Position numbers and translations under genes: made by a program | In this document: positions 35,440-44,171 of the stretch, piece by piece | Layout of the letters: the number at the start of each line of letters is the position of its first letter | How positions within the stretch are numbered: position 1 is the stretch's first letter | DNA from: CAZSMK01 sp964608095 | GTDB lineage: Bacteria; Sumerlaeota; Sumerlaeia; MWCT01; JAGHBZ01 | DNA length: 64,000 bases | Direction of reading: 5' to 3' | Assembly (NCBI GenBank): GCA_964608095.1 | Contig: CAZSMK010000025.1 | Coordinates: forward strand, 30,311 to 94,310 | The notes under the pieces: model-generated | What the model saw: only the letters and a program-made list of their open reading frames with translations | What the model was told of the DNA's origin: nothing | Databases searched by the model: none

Positions 35440-36746
35440 ATCCCCGCGGGACAACTGCTGAGATCATTTCAACCGGAACCGAGCTCCTCCAAGGATTATA
35501 TCCTGACACGAATGCTCAATATCTCAGTAAAGTTCTCAATGAACATGGTATAGGTGTGGTGTATCACACAGCAGTAGGGGATGAGAGAGAGTCATTATCA
35601 TCCGCCCTTGGTGTGGCGGCCGGTCGAGTCGACATTATCCTTATCGGCGGCGGACTCGGGCCTACCGAAGACGATGTGACACGTGATGTGGTTGCTGAAT
35701 TCGTAGGTCTATCGCTTGAACAAGACGAAGATGCAGCGGAATGGATTCGTCAACGCTTGATTCTCCGAGGAATCCCCCTTGAGGATTATATTTTGCGGCA
35801 GACATTTGTTCCCACCGGCTCGATTATAATGCACAATCGGGCGGGAACCGCACCGGGATTTATTGTCCCGAAAAGTGAACGGCGTCCTTGTATTGTTGCA
35901 CTTCCAGGACCCCCACGGGAGATGCGTCCCATGGTCGAACAGTATGTTGTTCCCTTTTTATGCGAGCATTTCCCCGTTGCTGAATTTGTACGGACAGTTA
36001 TGATTCACACCGCAGGTGTTCCCGAGTCGTATCTCAATACTACCTTGAAAGATATGTTCACCTCGGACCCACGCGTTAGCCTGGCTCTTCTTGCCAGTGT
36101 GGGAATGGTAAATATACGGTTTACCGTGCGTGAGGATTCCGAAGAGAAGCTCCATAAACTTTGCGAAGAAGTACGAAACAAGATTCTTGAACGGCTTGAT
36201 TCCGAGGATGTCTATGGCTTTGATGGAACATTGCTCGAGGAAGCGGTGGGAGAGCTTCTTATCGAAAAGAAATACCATGTGGCGTGCGCAGAGTCCTGTA
36301 CCGGCGGTCTACTTTCTATGCGGCTAACGAACGTTTCGGGCAGCTCGGATTACATTACGGAGAATTACGTCACCTATAGCAACGAGGCAAAGAAAAAATT
36401 ATTAGGTCTAAAAGCGGAAACCCTTGAAAAGCACGGCGCGGTCAGTCCTGAGACTGCGTATGAAATGGCGGCGGGAGTACGAAGAATTGCAAAGTCGGAT
36501 ATCGGCATCGGTATAACGGGAATTGCGGGACCGACAGGGGGGAGTGAGGAAAAACCAGTAGGGCTTGTGTTCTTCGGGCTGGCAACGAAACGTGGTGTGC
36601 GGACTTTTAAACGGCTTTTCCAGGGTAACCGTTATGAAAACCGTTTCTGGGCAACTGATTTTGCACTCGACCTTATCCGGCGTTGCATCCTTCACGAGCT
36701 CGATCCGGACATCAGATTCCGCTTTTTTAGTACCGATCAGGGATAA
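35436..36746 (+). CDS. cinA: CinA-family nicotinamide-nucleotide amidohydrolase / ADP-ribose pyrophosphatase
   Basis: 436 residues with both domains. The N-terminal MoCF-like domain has AEIISTGTELLQG and GGLGPTEDDVT. The C-terminal amidase domain has CAESCTGGLLSMRLTNVSGSS and GITGIAGPTGG. The family recycles NAD by deamidating NMN. It is translationally coupled to argG by an ATGA overlap. Confidence 0.95.
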   Translation: MNPRGTTAEIISTGTELLQGLYPDTNAQYLSKVLNEHGIGVVYHTAVGDERESLSSALGVAAGRVDIILIGGGLGPTEDDVTRDVVAEFVGLSLEQDEDAAEWIRQRLILRGIPLEDYILRQTFVPTGSIIMHNRAGTAPGFIVPKSERRPCIVALPGPPREMRPMVEQYVVPFLCEHFPVAEFVRTVMIHTAGVPESYLNTTLKDMFTSDPRVSLALLASVGMVNIRFTVREDSEEKLHKLCEEVRNKILERLDSEDVYGFDGTLLEEAVGELLIEKKYHVACAESCTGGLLSMRLTNVSGSSDYITENYVTYSNEAKKKLLGLKAETLEKHGAVSPETAYEMAAGVRRIAKSDIGIGITGIAGPTGGSEEKPVGLVFFGLATKRGVRTFKRLFQGNRYENRFWATDFALDLIRRCILHELDPDIRFRFFSTDQG

Positions 36747-36757
36747 GCCAGGTGCAC

Positions 36758-36784
36758 GACCTATAGGACCTATATGACTTATAG
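36758..36784. repeat. Nonamer array, CTATAAGTC type (inverted)
   Basis: Three 9-bp units: GACCTATAG, GACCTATAT, GACTTATAG. The last is the complement of CTATAAGTC, a rotation of the unit at 52130. A tract CATTCGCACGCGCCCTCGCA lies 47 bp on (36831-36850). Confidence 0.7.
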
Positions 36785-36906
36785 GAAAAAAAATTGGCAA
36801 AAACGAAGAAAGATACACCCCGCACTTTTTCATTCGCACGCGCCCTCGCACTCGTATTTTGAGAACCCCTTCTCAATCCCTGCGCTGTCATTACGCTCAA
36901 TAAATA

Positions 36907-36931
36907 AGCCCCCTTTTATTTTCAGGGGGCT
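36907..36931. terminator. Bidirectional hairpin terminator between cinA and rpsI
   Basis: AGCCCCC (36907-36913) and GGGGGCT (36925-36931) form a 7-bp GC-rich stem with an 11-base loop. On the plus strand GAATTTTT follows. It serves the rplM-rpsI operon from the other side, 32 bp past the rpsI stop. Confidence 0.8.
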
Positions 36932-36962
36932 GAATTTTTCATTCTTTATACTATAAAGAAAA

Positions 36963-37361
36963 TTATCGTTTTGAGTATTGAAATCGTTTACGCGCTTTCT
37001 TCTGACCGTACTTTTTACGTTCAACCATGCGGGGGTCACGGGTCAGAAGTCCGAGGCGTTTGAGAACGAACCGATACGCCGGATTGGCTTCAACAAGGGC
37101 ACGAGAGATGCCATGACGAATAGCGCCTGCCTGACCCTTTATGCCACCACCGGTCACGTTGATAATTATATCGTATTTGGTGAGGGTGTGGGTTTCTTTG
37201 AGCGGCTGCTTGATCATAGATTCGAGAGTCGGGTCGTTTGGGAGATATTTATTCAACGGTTCGTCGTTGATGGTTATTTTGCCTTTACCCGGTCTCAGAA
37301 ATACTCTTGCTGTAGAAGTCTTTCTCCTACCGGTACCATAATATTGCTCGAGTGTTGTCAT
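36963..37361 (-). CDS. rpsI: 30S ribosomal protein S9
   Basis: 132 residues. YYGTGRRKTSTARVFLRPGKGKITIN at the start and the C-terminal GLLTRDPRMVERKKYGQKKARKRFQYSKR are diagnostic; the terminal KR tail reaches the P site of the ribosome. It starts 2 bp after the rplM stop. Confidence 0.98.
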   Translation of the reverse strand: MTTLEQYYGTGRRKTSTARVFLRPGKGKITINDEPLNKYLPNDPTLESMIKQPLKETHTLTKYDIIINVTGGGIKGQAGAIRHGISRALVEANPAYRFVLKRLGLLTRDPRMVERKKYGQKKARKRFQYSKR

Positions 37362-37363
37362 GT

Positions 37364-37825
37364 TTAGTCTTCCTCACCTCTCTTTTTCGTAAGTTTGACA
37401 GGTTCCGGCTGTTGAGCCTGATGGGGATGTTTTTCTCCGCAATAAACATGTAAATGAGAGAATAATTTTCGCCCAAGTTTATTTTTCGGCAACATATTTT
37501 TTACCGCGAGTTCGAGTATTTTTTCGGGCTTCTTTTCTATCAATTGTTTGGCGGCTAATCTTCGGATACCGCCGACCCAGCCTGAATGGCGGTAATATTC
37601 CTTATCTGTCCACTTGTTGCCCGTCATTTTGATCTTTTCCGCATTGATAACCACGCAATGCACACGCGGATCGATATGAGGAGAAAAATCCGCCTTGTTT
37701 TTCCCTCTTAAAATATGTGCAATACGGGAAGCCAGGCGGCCAAGGATTTCACCACCTGCGTCCACAAGATACCATTTTTCCTCGATCTCGGTCTCTTTGG
37801 GCTGATACGTTCTTGTCCCAATCAT
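37364..37825 (-). CDS. rplM: 50S ribosomal protein L13
   Basis: 153 residues; WYLVDAGGEILGRLASRIAHILRGK, HIDPRVHCVVINAEKIKMTGNKW and MLPKNKLGRKLFSHLHVYCGEKHPHQAQ are diagnostic. AAAGGA lies upstream of the ATG. It is first in the rplM-rpsI operon. Confidence 0.98.
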   Translation of the reverse strand: MIGTRTYQPKETEIEEKWYLVDAGGEILGRLASRIAHILRGKNKADFSPHIDPRVHCVVINAEKIKMTGNKWTDKEYYRHSGWVGGIRRLAAKQLIEKKPEKILELAVKNMLPKNKLGRKLFSHLHVYCGEKHPHQAQQPEPVKLTKKRGEED

Positions 37826-37870
37826 ATTGACGCAATCCTTTCGTGCTCATGAGTAAATTATAAAATAAAA

Positions 37871-37900
37871 AATATACCTATCAAGGGGATTCCTTGTCAA
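37871..37900 (-). promoter_or_regulatory. Likely promoter of rplM-rpsI
   Basis: On the minus strand TTGACA (plus 37895-37900), an 18-base spacer and TATATT (plus 37871-37876) stand about 45 bases upstream of the rplM start. The rest of the 315-bp gap 37826-38140 shows no gene. Confidence 0.55.
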
Positions 37901-38140
37901 GGAGGTACATAAAAAAATATTATCCTTCAGGCAGACGTCGAAAGTCAAAGAAAAGTTCAAATGAGTGCTGTGCTGAAGGAGTGCTCAAGAATATATTGAT
38001 TTATAGAGGATTGACTGATTATAGTTCTTTTCCGAGTTATGTAGGGTACTACAGTTCTGTAGATCGCGATATTCGTTTGTCCGGCATGTGGAAACACCTA
38101 ATCGGACATAAAAGGCATAATAGGGGAGGAGAGTCGGCGT

Positions 38141-38863
38141 ATGCTGGATGCCTTATTTATAGGAGCTCACCCTGATGACGTTGAACTATTTGCCGGTGGC
38201 TTGATTGCGCTCCTTGCCGGTAAAGGGTATCACATAGGAATACTTGATTTAACGGAAGGGGAGCGTAGCTCGCGAGGGACACCGGAGGCGCGCCGTGAAG
38301 AAACCAAGCGTGCAACAGAGATTCTCGGCGTGGAGAGCCGTATAACGCTGAACCTCGGCGATACCCTGCTCCTCGAGACCGACCGGAACATGCGTGAAAT
38401 TGTCAGTGCACTTCGCCGTCTGAAGCCGGGGATAGCCTTTTGCCAGTATCCAGACGATCGTCACCCCGACCATGTGAAAGCCGCCCACCTTGCCCAACAG
38501 GCGGTGTTTTATTCGAGGCTGAAAAATTATCCGTCGGATGAAGAGCCTTTTTATATTCCGGGTTATGTCTATTATATCGGGAACATAATTTCACCGGTTC
38601 AGCCGACTTTCATTGTCGACATCACCGAGACATTCGAGAGAAAGATAGAGGCGTTGAAAGCTTATAACACCCAGTTTTTCAATCCCGGATTCAAGGATGT
38701 TCCCACCTACATTAGTTCCGAACAGTTTTTCTCATTCATAGATGTCAGGGCGCGATATTATGGAGGCATGATTGGCGTTAAGTATGGTGAGGCGTACCTT
38801 CTCGATCGGCCTATCCGGTCAAGCGATCCCATTGAATTCCTTAAAGATCAAAAATTTCTATAA
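38141..38863 (+). CDS. bshB1: BshB1-type PIG-L/LmbE deacetylase (bacillithiol pathway)
   Basis: 240 residues. The zinc motif is AHPDDVE (about 9-15), with the third ligand in DDRHPDHVKAAHLA. DLTEGERSSRGTPEARREE is typical of BshB1. The family deacetylates GlcNAc-malate to GlcN-malate in bacillithiol synthesis; some members act on other GlcNAc conjugates. No bshA or bshC is seen in the window. GGGGAGGAGAG lies upstream of the ATG. Confidence 0.85.
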   Translation: MLDALFIGAHPDDVELFAGGLIALLAGKGYHIGILDLTEGERSSRGTPEARREETKRATEILGVESRITLNLGDTLLLETDRNMREIVSALRRLKPGIAFCQYPDDRHPDHVKAAHLAQQAVFYSRLKNYPSDEEPFYIPGYVYYIGNIISPVQPTFIVDITETFERKIEALKAYNTQFFNPGFKDVPTYISSEQFFSFIDVRARYYGGMIGVKYGEAYLLDRPIRSSDPIEFLKDQKFL

Positions 38864-38871
38864 CCAACACC

Positions 38872-38901
38872 TTGACAAGTGCAAGGCGTCTAAAATAAAA
38901 T
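38872..38901 (+). promoter_or_regulatory. Likely promoter of tRNA-Ala
   Basis: TTGACA (38872-38877), an 18-base spacer and TAAAAT (38896-38901) end about 28 bases before the tRNA. The -35 box is a perfect consensus. Confidence 0.6.
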
Positions 38902-38929
38902 TAACGTTAGATGAAGTAGAATAGGAGGT

Positions 38930-39005
38930 GGGGGGTTAGCTCAGCTGGGAGAGCGCAGCGTTCGCAACGCTGAGGTCGGGGGTTCGATCCCCCTACCCTC
39001 CACCA
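38930..39005 (+). tRNA. tRNA-Ala (CGC)
   Basis: 76 nt with encoded CCA. Acceptor GGGGGGT pairs with ACCCTCC (one G-T), the D arm is GCTCAGCTGGGAGAGC, the anticodon stem CAGCG/CGCTG encloses TTCGCAA with anticodon CGC, and the T arm is GGTTCGATCC. The two DUF507 genes follow 25 bp downstream. Confidence 0.93.
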
Positions 39006-39030
39006 TTTGTGTGTCTAACAGGGAGAAACG

Positions 39031-39312
39031 ATGAGACTAAGGGAAGAAAAGATAGACAATCTCAGCCGACAAATCCTTAACGTCATGCGGAAAAATAAAG
39101 ATGTCAAATTCAAACAAAAGGATATCCGTATCTTCCTGGAGATTAAACGTGTTATTACGATTGATTTGAAACGAGAGGATCAGATCGACGAAGAGGCGCG
39201 CGAAATCCTCGAGAAATATCGCGAACGGATTTCACGCAAGGATATGAATTATCAATACCTGTTCAGAAAGACAAAGGAACAGATTATGAAAGATCGTGGT
39301 CTGGTTATGTAG
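39031..39312 (+). CDS. DUF507 family protein, first copy
   Basis: 93 residues. MRLREEKIDNLSRQILNVM and the central DQIDEEAREILEKYRE are DUF507 hallmarks. The charged, helical protein is predicted cytoplasmic; function is unknown. GGGAGAA lies upstream. It ends 7 bp before the second copy's start. Confidence 0.85.
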   Translation: MRLREEKIDNLSRQILNVMRKNKDVKFKQKDIRIFLEIKRVITIDLKREDQIDEEAREILEKYRERISRKDMNYQYLFRKTKEQIMKDRGLVM

Positions 39313-39319
39313 GAGGAAG

Positions 39320-39601
39320 ATGAGACTTTCAGAAGAAAGAATACATTTTATAGTTGACCAAATACTTGAATCTCTTCAAGAAAAAGACCTGATTGAATTA
39401 TCAGGCTCCCCGGCACAAATTCGCCGCGAACTTATTCGTGTTATCATCCAGGACCTCTCTATTGAAGATGAAATTGATAAAGAGGTTGTCCGCATGATAC
39501 AAACGATGGAACGCGAGATTCCTGAGGACAGTCCGGAATGGATGAGTATTTTCCGTCAGAAAAAAGAGGAACTCGCCCGCCGAAGGAACTATATTTTTTA
39601 A
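39320..39601 (+). CDS. DUF507 family protein, second copy
   Basis: 93 residues from the ATG at 39320, with TAGGAGGA placed ideally; the open frame begins at 39296 inside the first copy. MRLSEERIHFIVDQILESL and DEIDKEVVRMIQTMERE align along the whole length with the first copy, so the two are paralogues of equal size in one operon with tRNA-Ala just upstream. Confidence 0.85.
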   Translation: MRLSEERIHFIVDQILESLQEKDLIELSGSPAQIRRELIRVIIQDLSIEDEIDKEVVRMIQTMEREIPEDSPEWMSIFRQKKEELARRRNYIF

Positions 39602-39633
39602 GCATCTACTCTTTATCGTATACCTTCCTGCTT

Positions 39634-39791
39634 CGCACTCACACTCGCACTCGCACGCGTTTCCCTGGTCATAATCTGTGTCGAACTCCCTTCGATCGTT
39701 ACTGCGATAACGATAGCGAGTGCGGGTACGGGTGTAAGAAAGTACGGGATTCTCTTTGTTTATACCATCCTATTTGTCCTATTAGTCTAAG
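39634..39791. repeat. Intergenic CTCGCAC tract with inverted copy, plus nonamer array
   Basis: The 305-bp gap 39602-39906 carries CGCACTCACACTCGCACTCG (from 39634), a partial inverted copy CGATAGCGAGTGCGGGTACG (39711-39730), and three 9-bp units CCATCCTAT, TTGTCCTAT, TAGTCTAAG (39765-39791). The same pair of motifs occurs at 36.8 kb and 63.9 kb. No gene is seen. Confidence 0.65.
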
Positions 39792-39906
39792 ATATGCATA
39801 ATCCCTCCCATATCTCTGGACTCTACTTTTCGTGTTTGACAGTTTAGCCGAAGAAGTCTAAAACTCATGTATCACTATTTGTTCTTTATAAAAGGAGAAT
39901 AGACCG

Positions 39907-42900
39907 ATGAAAACGCATGCAACCTCACCTTTCAGAATCTTGTTTCTTTTACTATGCGTCTTAAGCCTGTTTCTACTTCCTTTTTCTTATGTATGTGCAC
40001 AGGAAGAGAACGTTGTCCCGGAAAAGGAATTTGAGTGGGAACCTACAACACCAGAATTTCGTGGATTGTGGATAACGCGCTTTGAATGGCCCTCAAAGGA
40101 GTCTGCGCAATGCAGGCAAAACATCATCGACGTCATGCAACACCTCGCAGATACGAATTTCAACGCGGCGGTGTTTCAGGTACGCGGTGAAGCGGAGACA
40201 TTATACCCGAGCGAACTCGAGCCGTGGTCACCCTTAATCGGTGGTAAGAATCCCGGATTCGATCCGCTCGAGCTCGCTATCTCAGAAGCCCACAAGCACG
40301 GCATCCAATTTCATGCATATATCAACCCTATACCGCTGATTTCTCGACGCAATAGTCAACCACCCGAGCATCTTTACTGGCGTCATGGGCCCGAGGCGGA
40401 AGACTCATGGGTATGTCGCGATGAAGAAGGGAATATAATGGATGCGGGCAGGGCTCAATATTATTACCTCTCTCCCGGTATTCCCGATGTGCAGGCTTAC
40501 ATACGAAATGTCATTATAGATGTCGTCCGGCGATACGATGTGGACGGTATCCACCTCGACCGAATTCGTTATCCCGGTCGGCAGTATAGCCATGATCCAG
40601 TCAGTAAACGCCGATTTTACGGACGAGGGAATCCCAACCGTAAGGAATGGGACGACTGGCAAAGAGAACAATTGGATAAACTCGTCAACGATCTTTATGC
40701 GGAAATAATGGCAGAAAGACCGGAAGTCATCGTTTCCTGTGCGGCATGGGGCATTTATAATCGGTACCATCTCGAAGGATATTATCATTTCAGCAGCGGA
40801 TATCACGACTATTACCAGGATACGTGGCAATGGATTCGGCTGGGCGCCATGGATATCCTGATGCCCATGATATACTGGGATATACCTGATCCGAAACCGA
40901 ACTATGATGAGCTCATGAAAGTATTCGCTGAAGGTGTGGGTGCGGAACGCATAGTAGGCGGGCAAAGGCTGTTTACAAAATCTCCCGGATTCCAGGAGAA
41001 CATAAACGAAATAATATTGACGCGAAAACTTGGTTGTCCGGGAACAGTGTTGTTTGCTTATTCCCGCGCCCACTCAAGCGGTTTAATGGATGAACTCAAA
41101 AAGACTATCTACCAGATGGACGTTTCTGTTCCCGAGTTTTCGTGGAAAACCAATCCGGACACCGGCATAGTCATGGGCACTGTAGTGGACGAAGCGGGAA
41201 AACCCGTTGTCGACGCCTGGATATCGCTTAGACCGGAAGGTAATCCGGGAGAGTACAGGAGGGCGCTTCCATTCAGGATAACCTGGCCCAGTGGCGCTGA
41301 TGGACGGTTTGCGTTCCTGAAAGTTCCCCCTGTTCCTGTGAAACTCGTTGTACAATACGATGGAGTGCAGGAGAAGGTCGTAGACGGCATTGAAGTTTCA
41401 CCCGGAGAAGTTCAAAAAATTGTCGTCACCCTGAAAGGTGTTGAAGTGGCGAAGGAACAGGTCTTTTTCCACATTTTCAGGCCTGATGAAGGCGCGGAAA
41501 CTACTCAGGACGTCGTTCATGTTCTTGGCAGAACACACCCCGGTAATCACATAAAAATTGGTGACCGACATGTCGAGGTATACTCAACAGGTGCGTTTAC
41601 CCACGACAACATTCCTCTTGAAACAGGAGAGAACAAGATAGCGATTTCCGCGTCAACGCCCGACTGGTCGACTACGACCACCCGATACCTTACAGTGATA
41701 AAAAAAGAACATGAACGCGAGGAAAGAAAGGTCGCCTTTGAGGTCAAGGAGCCTTCAGCCAATCTTTCCTTAATGGCGGGCGATGTGCTTGAGATACGTG
41801 CCGTGGGACCCAAAGGACAGCAAGGTGGGGCATCGTGCTGGAATGGAAAGGTTAAACTCGACCTTGAAGAGTCTACAGATGCGGATGGGAATCCTACCGG
41901 CGAGTATAGGGCAATGTACAGGATACCTTCAGGATTTTCTGCGAAGCCTTCACCTGTCTCGGTATGGCTGGAGGAAGAGAAAGGATTACGTGGATTTCTC
42001 AAGAAAAAAGAACATAAGGCTGAATCGAAAGGTATAATTGAAGTTTGGGCTGAATCCAAAGTCCTTATCGCCCAGGCAAAAGAAGAAAGAACCGGGATAA
42101 GTTTCGGGACACACTATGTGCGGTTGGGTGGCCCTTATCTTTCTGAAGTACCGGAAGGCACTCGAATGGAGGTAGTGGGTAAGCGAGGCGATGACTATAA
42201 AGTTCGGTTGAGCGCTTCTCTATCAGGTTGGGTGTCGAGTTCAGAAGTCGACCTTCTGCCGGAATATACGCCGCCTCCAAGGGCTTTCTTCACCTATTGT
42301 ATAATCGATGGAGATGAGAAGTACGATACCCTCTGGATACCTTTGAAAGAAAAGGTGGTTTTCAGTATAACGCCGGAAACGCAACCTCAAAATTGTCTCT
42401 ACATTGACTTCTTCAACACCCATTATGGGACAACATGGTTCAGCCATAAGAGTGGTGCGAAAGTCATGGGTTTTGTGACCGGCGAACAGATCGAGGACGA
42501 ATGGTACCGGCTGACCGTACCGTTGCACTGCAAGCAAATCTGGGGCTGGTGGGTTGAGCGGGACGATAACGGACTCACGGTGTATATCAAGCGACCGCCG
42601 AAAATCGACGAGGTTGCGGAGTCGCCCCTTAGCGGACTCGTATTCGGGCTCGAGGCGGGTCATGGCGGGCGCGATAGCGGCGCTGTCGGGCTTATGGGTA
42701 CAAAGGAGAAGACGATAAACGTCAATGCGGTTAACGCGCTCACCAAAGCCCTCGAGGAACGCGGTGCAAAGGTTGTTCATATGCGTCCCGGCGATTCTCA
42801 ACCACGTTTCAAAACACGTATCCAGTACGCGATTGATGCTGATGCTGATTTTATCATTACTGTACATGCCAACGCTGCCGGTAGCTCCGGCGGCTTTCTG

Positions 42901-43185
42901 CGAGTTTCCGGGACCAGTACCTATTATAAATATGAGCATTGCGCGTTGCCTGCTAAACTCATTTATGACGAACTACTCAAACTCGATTGGGGCGAGTTCG
43001 GCGTGGTGGGTAACTTCAATTACGCACCGCTCCGCTATACTGAAATTCCCGCTATCCTTATCGAGCAAGCCTTTATGTCCAATCCGTACGACGAGGCTCG
43101 ATTGCTCGATCCTGAATACCAAAAAGAGCAAGCGGAGGTTGTGATAAAGGCGATGGAGCAGTTCATTGAAATGGTAAAAGAGTAA
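39907..43185 (+). CDS. Exported GHL10 glycosidase-like / N-acetylmuramoyl-L-alanine amidase fusion
   Basis: 1092 residues, AAAAGGAGA before the ATG, signal peptide about 1-31. First comes a GHL10 (PF02638-type) TIM-barrel domain, about 50-400: FRGLWITRFEWP, FNAAVFQVRGEAETLYPS, VDGIHLDRIRYPG, MDILMPMIYWD. Then a carboxypeptidase-regulatory domain (about 415-510), further beta domains, an SH3-like segment (GTRMEVVGKRGDDYKVRL...GWVSS) and an AMIN-like region. The C-terminus is a zinc Amidase_3 domain (about 910-1090): GLEAGHGGRDSGAVG, TVHANAAGSSGG and PAILIEQAFMSN carry the ligands and catalytic Glu. It should act on peptidoglycan, cleaving the stem peptide and perhaps also glycan. Confidence 0.9.
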   Translation: MKTHATSPFRILFLLLCVLSLFLLPFSYVCAQEENVVPEKEFEWEPTTPEFRGLWITRFEWPSKESAQCRQNIIDVMQHLADTNFNAAVFQVRGEAETLYPSELEPWSPLIGGKNPGFDPLELAISEAHKHGIQFHAYINPIPLISRRNSQPPEHLYWRHGPEAEDSWVCRDEEGNIMDAGRAQYYYLSPGIPDVQAYIRNVIIDVVRRYDVDGIHLDRIRYPGRQYSHDPVSKRRFYGRGNPNRKEWDDWQREQLDKLVNDLYAEIMAERPEVIVSCAAWGIYNRYHLEGYYHFSSGYHDYYQDTWQWIRLGAMDILMPMIYWDIPDPKPNYDELMKVFAEGVGAERIVGGQRLFTKSPGFQENINEIILTRKLGCPGTVLFAYSRAHSSGLMDELKKTIYQMDVSVPEFSWKTNPDTGIVMGTVVDEAGKPVVDAWISLRPEGNPGEYRRALPFRITWPSGADGRFAFLKVPPVPVKLVVQYDGVQEKVVDGIEVSPGEVQKIVVTLKGVEVAKEQVFFHIFRPDEGAETTQDVVHVLGRTHPGNHIKIGDRHVEVYSTGAFTHDNIPLETGENKIAISASTPDWSTTTTRYLTVIKKEHEREERKVAFEVKEPSANLSLMAGDVLEIRAVGPKGQQGGASCWNGKVKLDLEESTDADGNPTGEYRAMYRIPSGFSAKPSPVSVWLEEEKGLRGFLKKKEHKAESKGIIEVWAESKVLIAQAKEERTGISFGTHYVRLGGPYLSEVPEGTRMEVVGKRGDDYKVRLSASLSGWVSSSEVDLLPEYTPPPRAFFTYCIIDGDEKYDTLWIPLKEKVVFSITPETQPQNCLYIDFFNTHYGTTWFSHKSGAKVMGFVTGEQIEDEWYRLTVPLHCKQIWGWWVERDDNGLTVYIKRPPKIDEVAESPLSGLVFGLEAGHGGRDSGAVGLMGTKEKTINVNAVNALTKALEERGAKVVHMRPGDSQPRFKTRIQYAIDADADFIITVHANAAGSSGGFLRVSGTSTYYKYEHCALPAKLIYDELLKLDWGEFGVVGNFNYAPLRYTEIPAILIEQAFMSNPYDEARLLDPEYQKEQAEVVIKAMEQFIEMVKE

Positions 43186-43322
43186 ACGATCGTTCGTTTC
43201 ATAAAACCTATGAGGCTGACCGTGTAACTTGCAGCAGAAGGCTATATCGCCTGCTAAAGAAAGAGAAACCTTAACCCGATTTAATATGATAGGACACACA
43301 ATTTCGAGAGGAGAGAAGTATT

Positions 43323-44117
43323 ATGCAGTGGGAGAACCTTACTTCAGAGGAGTTTGATGCAGCGGTGCGTGAAACGGATGTGTGTGTCGTTACGTTTGGG
43401 GTGATAGAGAAACATGGGCAGCACTTACCGCTCGGCACCGATTTTCTCAACGCTCATAAGATAGCGTGTCTCGCCGCGGAAAAAGAATCTGCGGTTGTTT
43501 TTCCGCCGTTTTATTTCGGGCAGATTTATGAGGCGCGCTGTTTTCCGGGAACCGTTACCCTTAAACCCACTTTGCTTATGGATTTGATCTTAGGCGTGTT
43601 CGACGAGATCGGAAGAAACGGATTCAAAAAGATTATTGCGTATAACGGGCATGGAGGGAATTGGTTTTTGCTGCAGTTTCTCGCTCAATGTACCCTCTGG
43701 GAAGAACGTCCCTATACTGTCTATGTCCAGACGCAATGGCTGGACGCGGAGAGAAGCACGAAATGGAAATCATTGCTTGAAACGGATGAGCATGGTCATG
43801 CCTGTGAGTGCGAAACAAGCGTTACCCTCGCGAACTTTCCGGAACTTGTAAAAATGGAGCGTGTGCCTGACGAGCCCGGCGCCTCTCTGAAGCGCAGGCA
43901 ACACCTACCCAATACGTTTGCCGGAATTGGATGGTATTGCAACTATCCTGAGCATTACGCCGGGGACGCCCGACCGGCAAACAAAAAAAAGGGAGAACAA
44001 CTACGACAACTACTTGTGGATTCTCTCGCCGAATATATTGCTGCAGTGAAAAAGGACACGGTATTGCCGCTCCTTCAGGATGAATTTTTCCTGAAGGTCA
44101 GAAATCTCACTAAATAG
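43323..44117 (+). CDS. Creatininase-family amidohydrolase
   Basis: 264 residues, GAGGAGAGAAG upstream. IEKHGQHLPLGTDFLNAH supplies the Glu-His-Asp metal ligands, and YNGHGGNWFLL and EHGHACECETS give the others. The family includes creatinine amidohydrolase, MftE peptidases and formamide hydrolases; the substrate here is unknown. Cytoplasmic. It is followed 50 bp on by the AsmA-like gene, possibly one transcript. Confidence 0.88.
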   Translation: MQWENLTSEEFDAAVRETDVCVVTFGVIEKHGQHLPLGTDFLNAHKIACLAAEKESAVVFPPFYFGQIYEARCFPGTVTLKPTLLMDLILGVFDEIGRNGFKKIIAYNGHGGNWFLLQFLAQCTLWEERPYTVYVQTQWLDAERSTKWKSLLETDEHGHACECETSVTLANFPELVKMERVPDEPGASLKRRQHLPNTFAGIGWYCNYPEHYAGDARPANKKKGEQLRQLLVDSLAEYIAAVKKDTVLPLLQDEFFLKVRNLTK

Positions 44118-44171
44118 AATCTCCAAAATATTTTGCTGATGAAGGTAATGTCAGCAGAGAGGAGCTATGCA

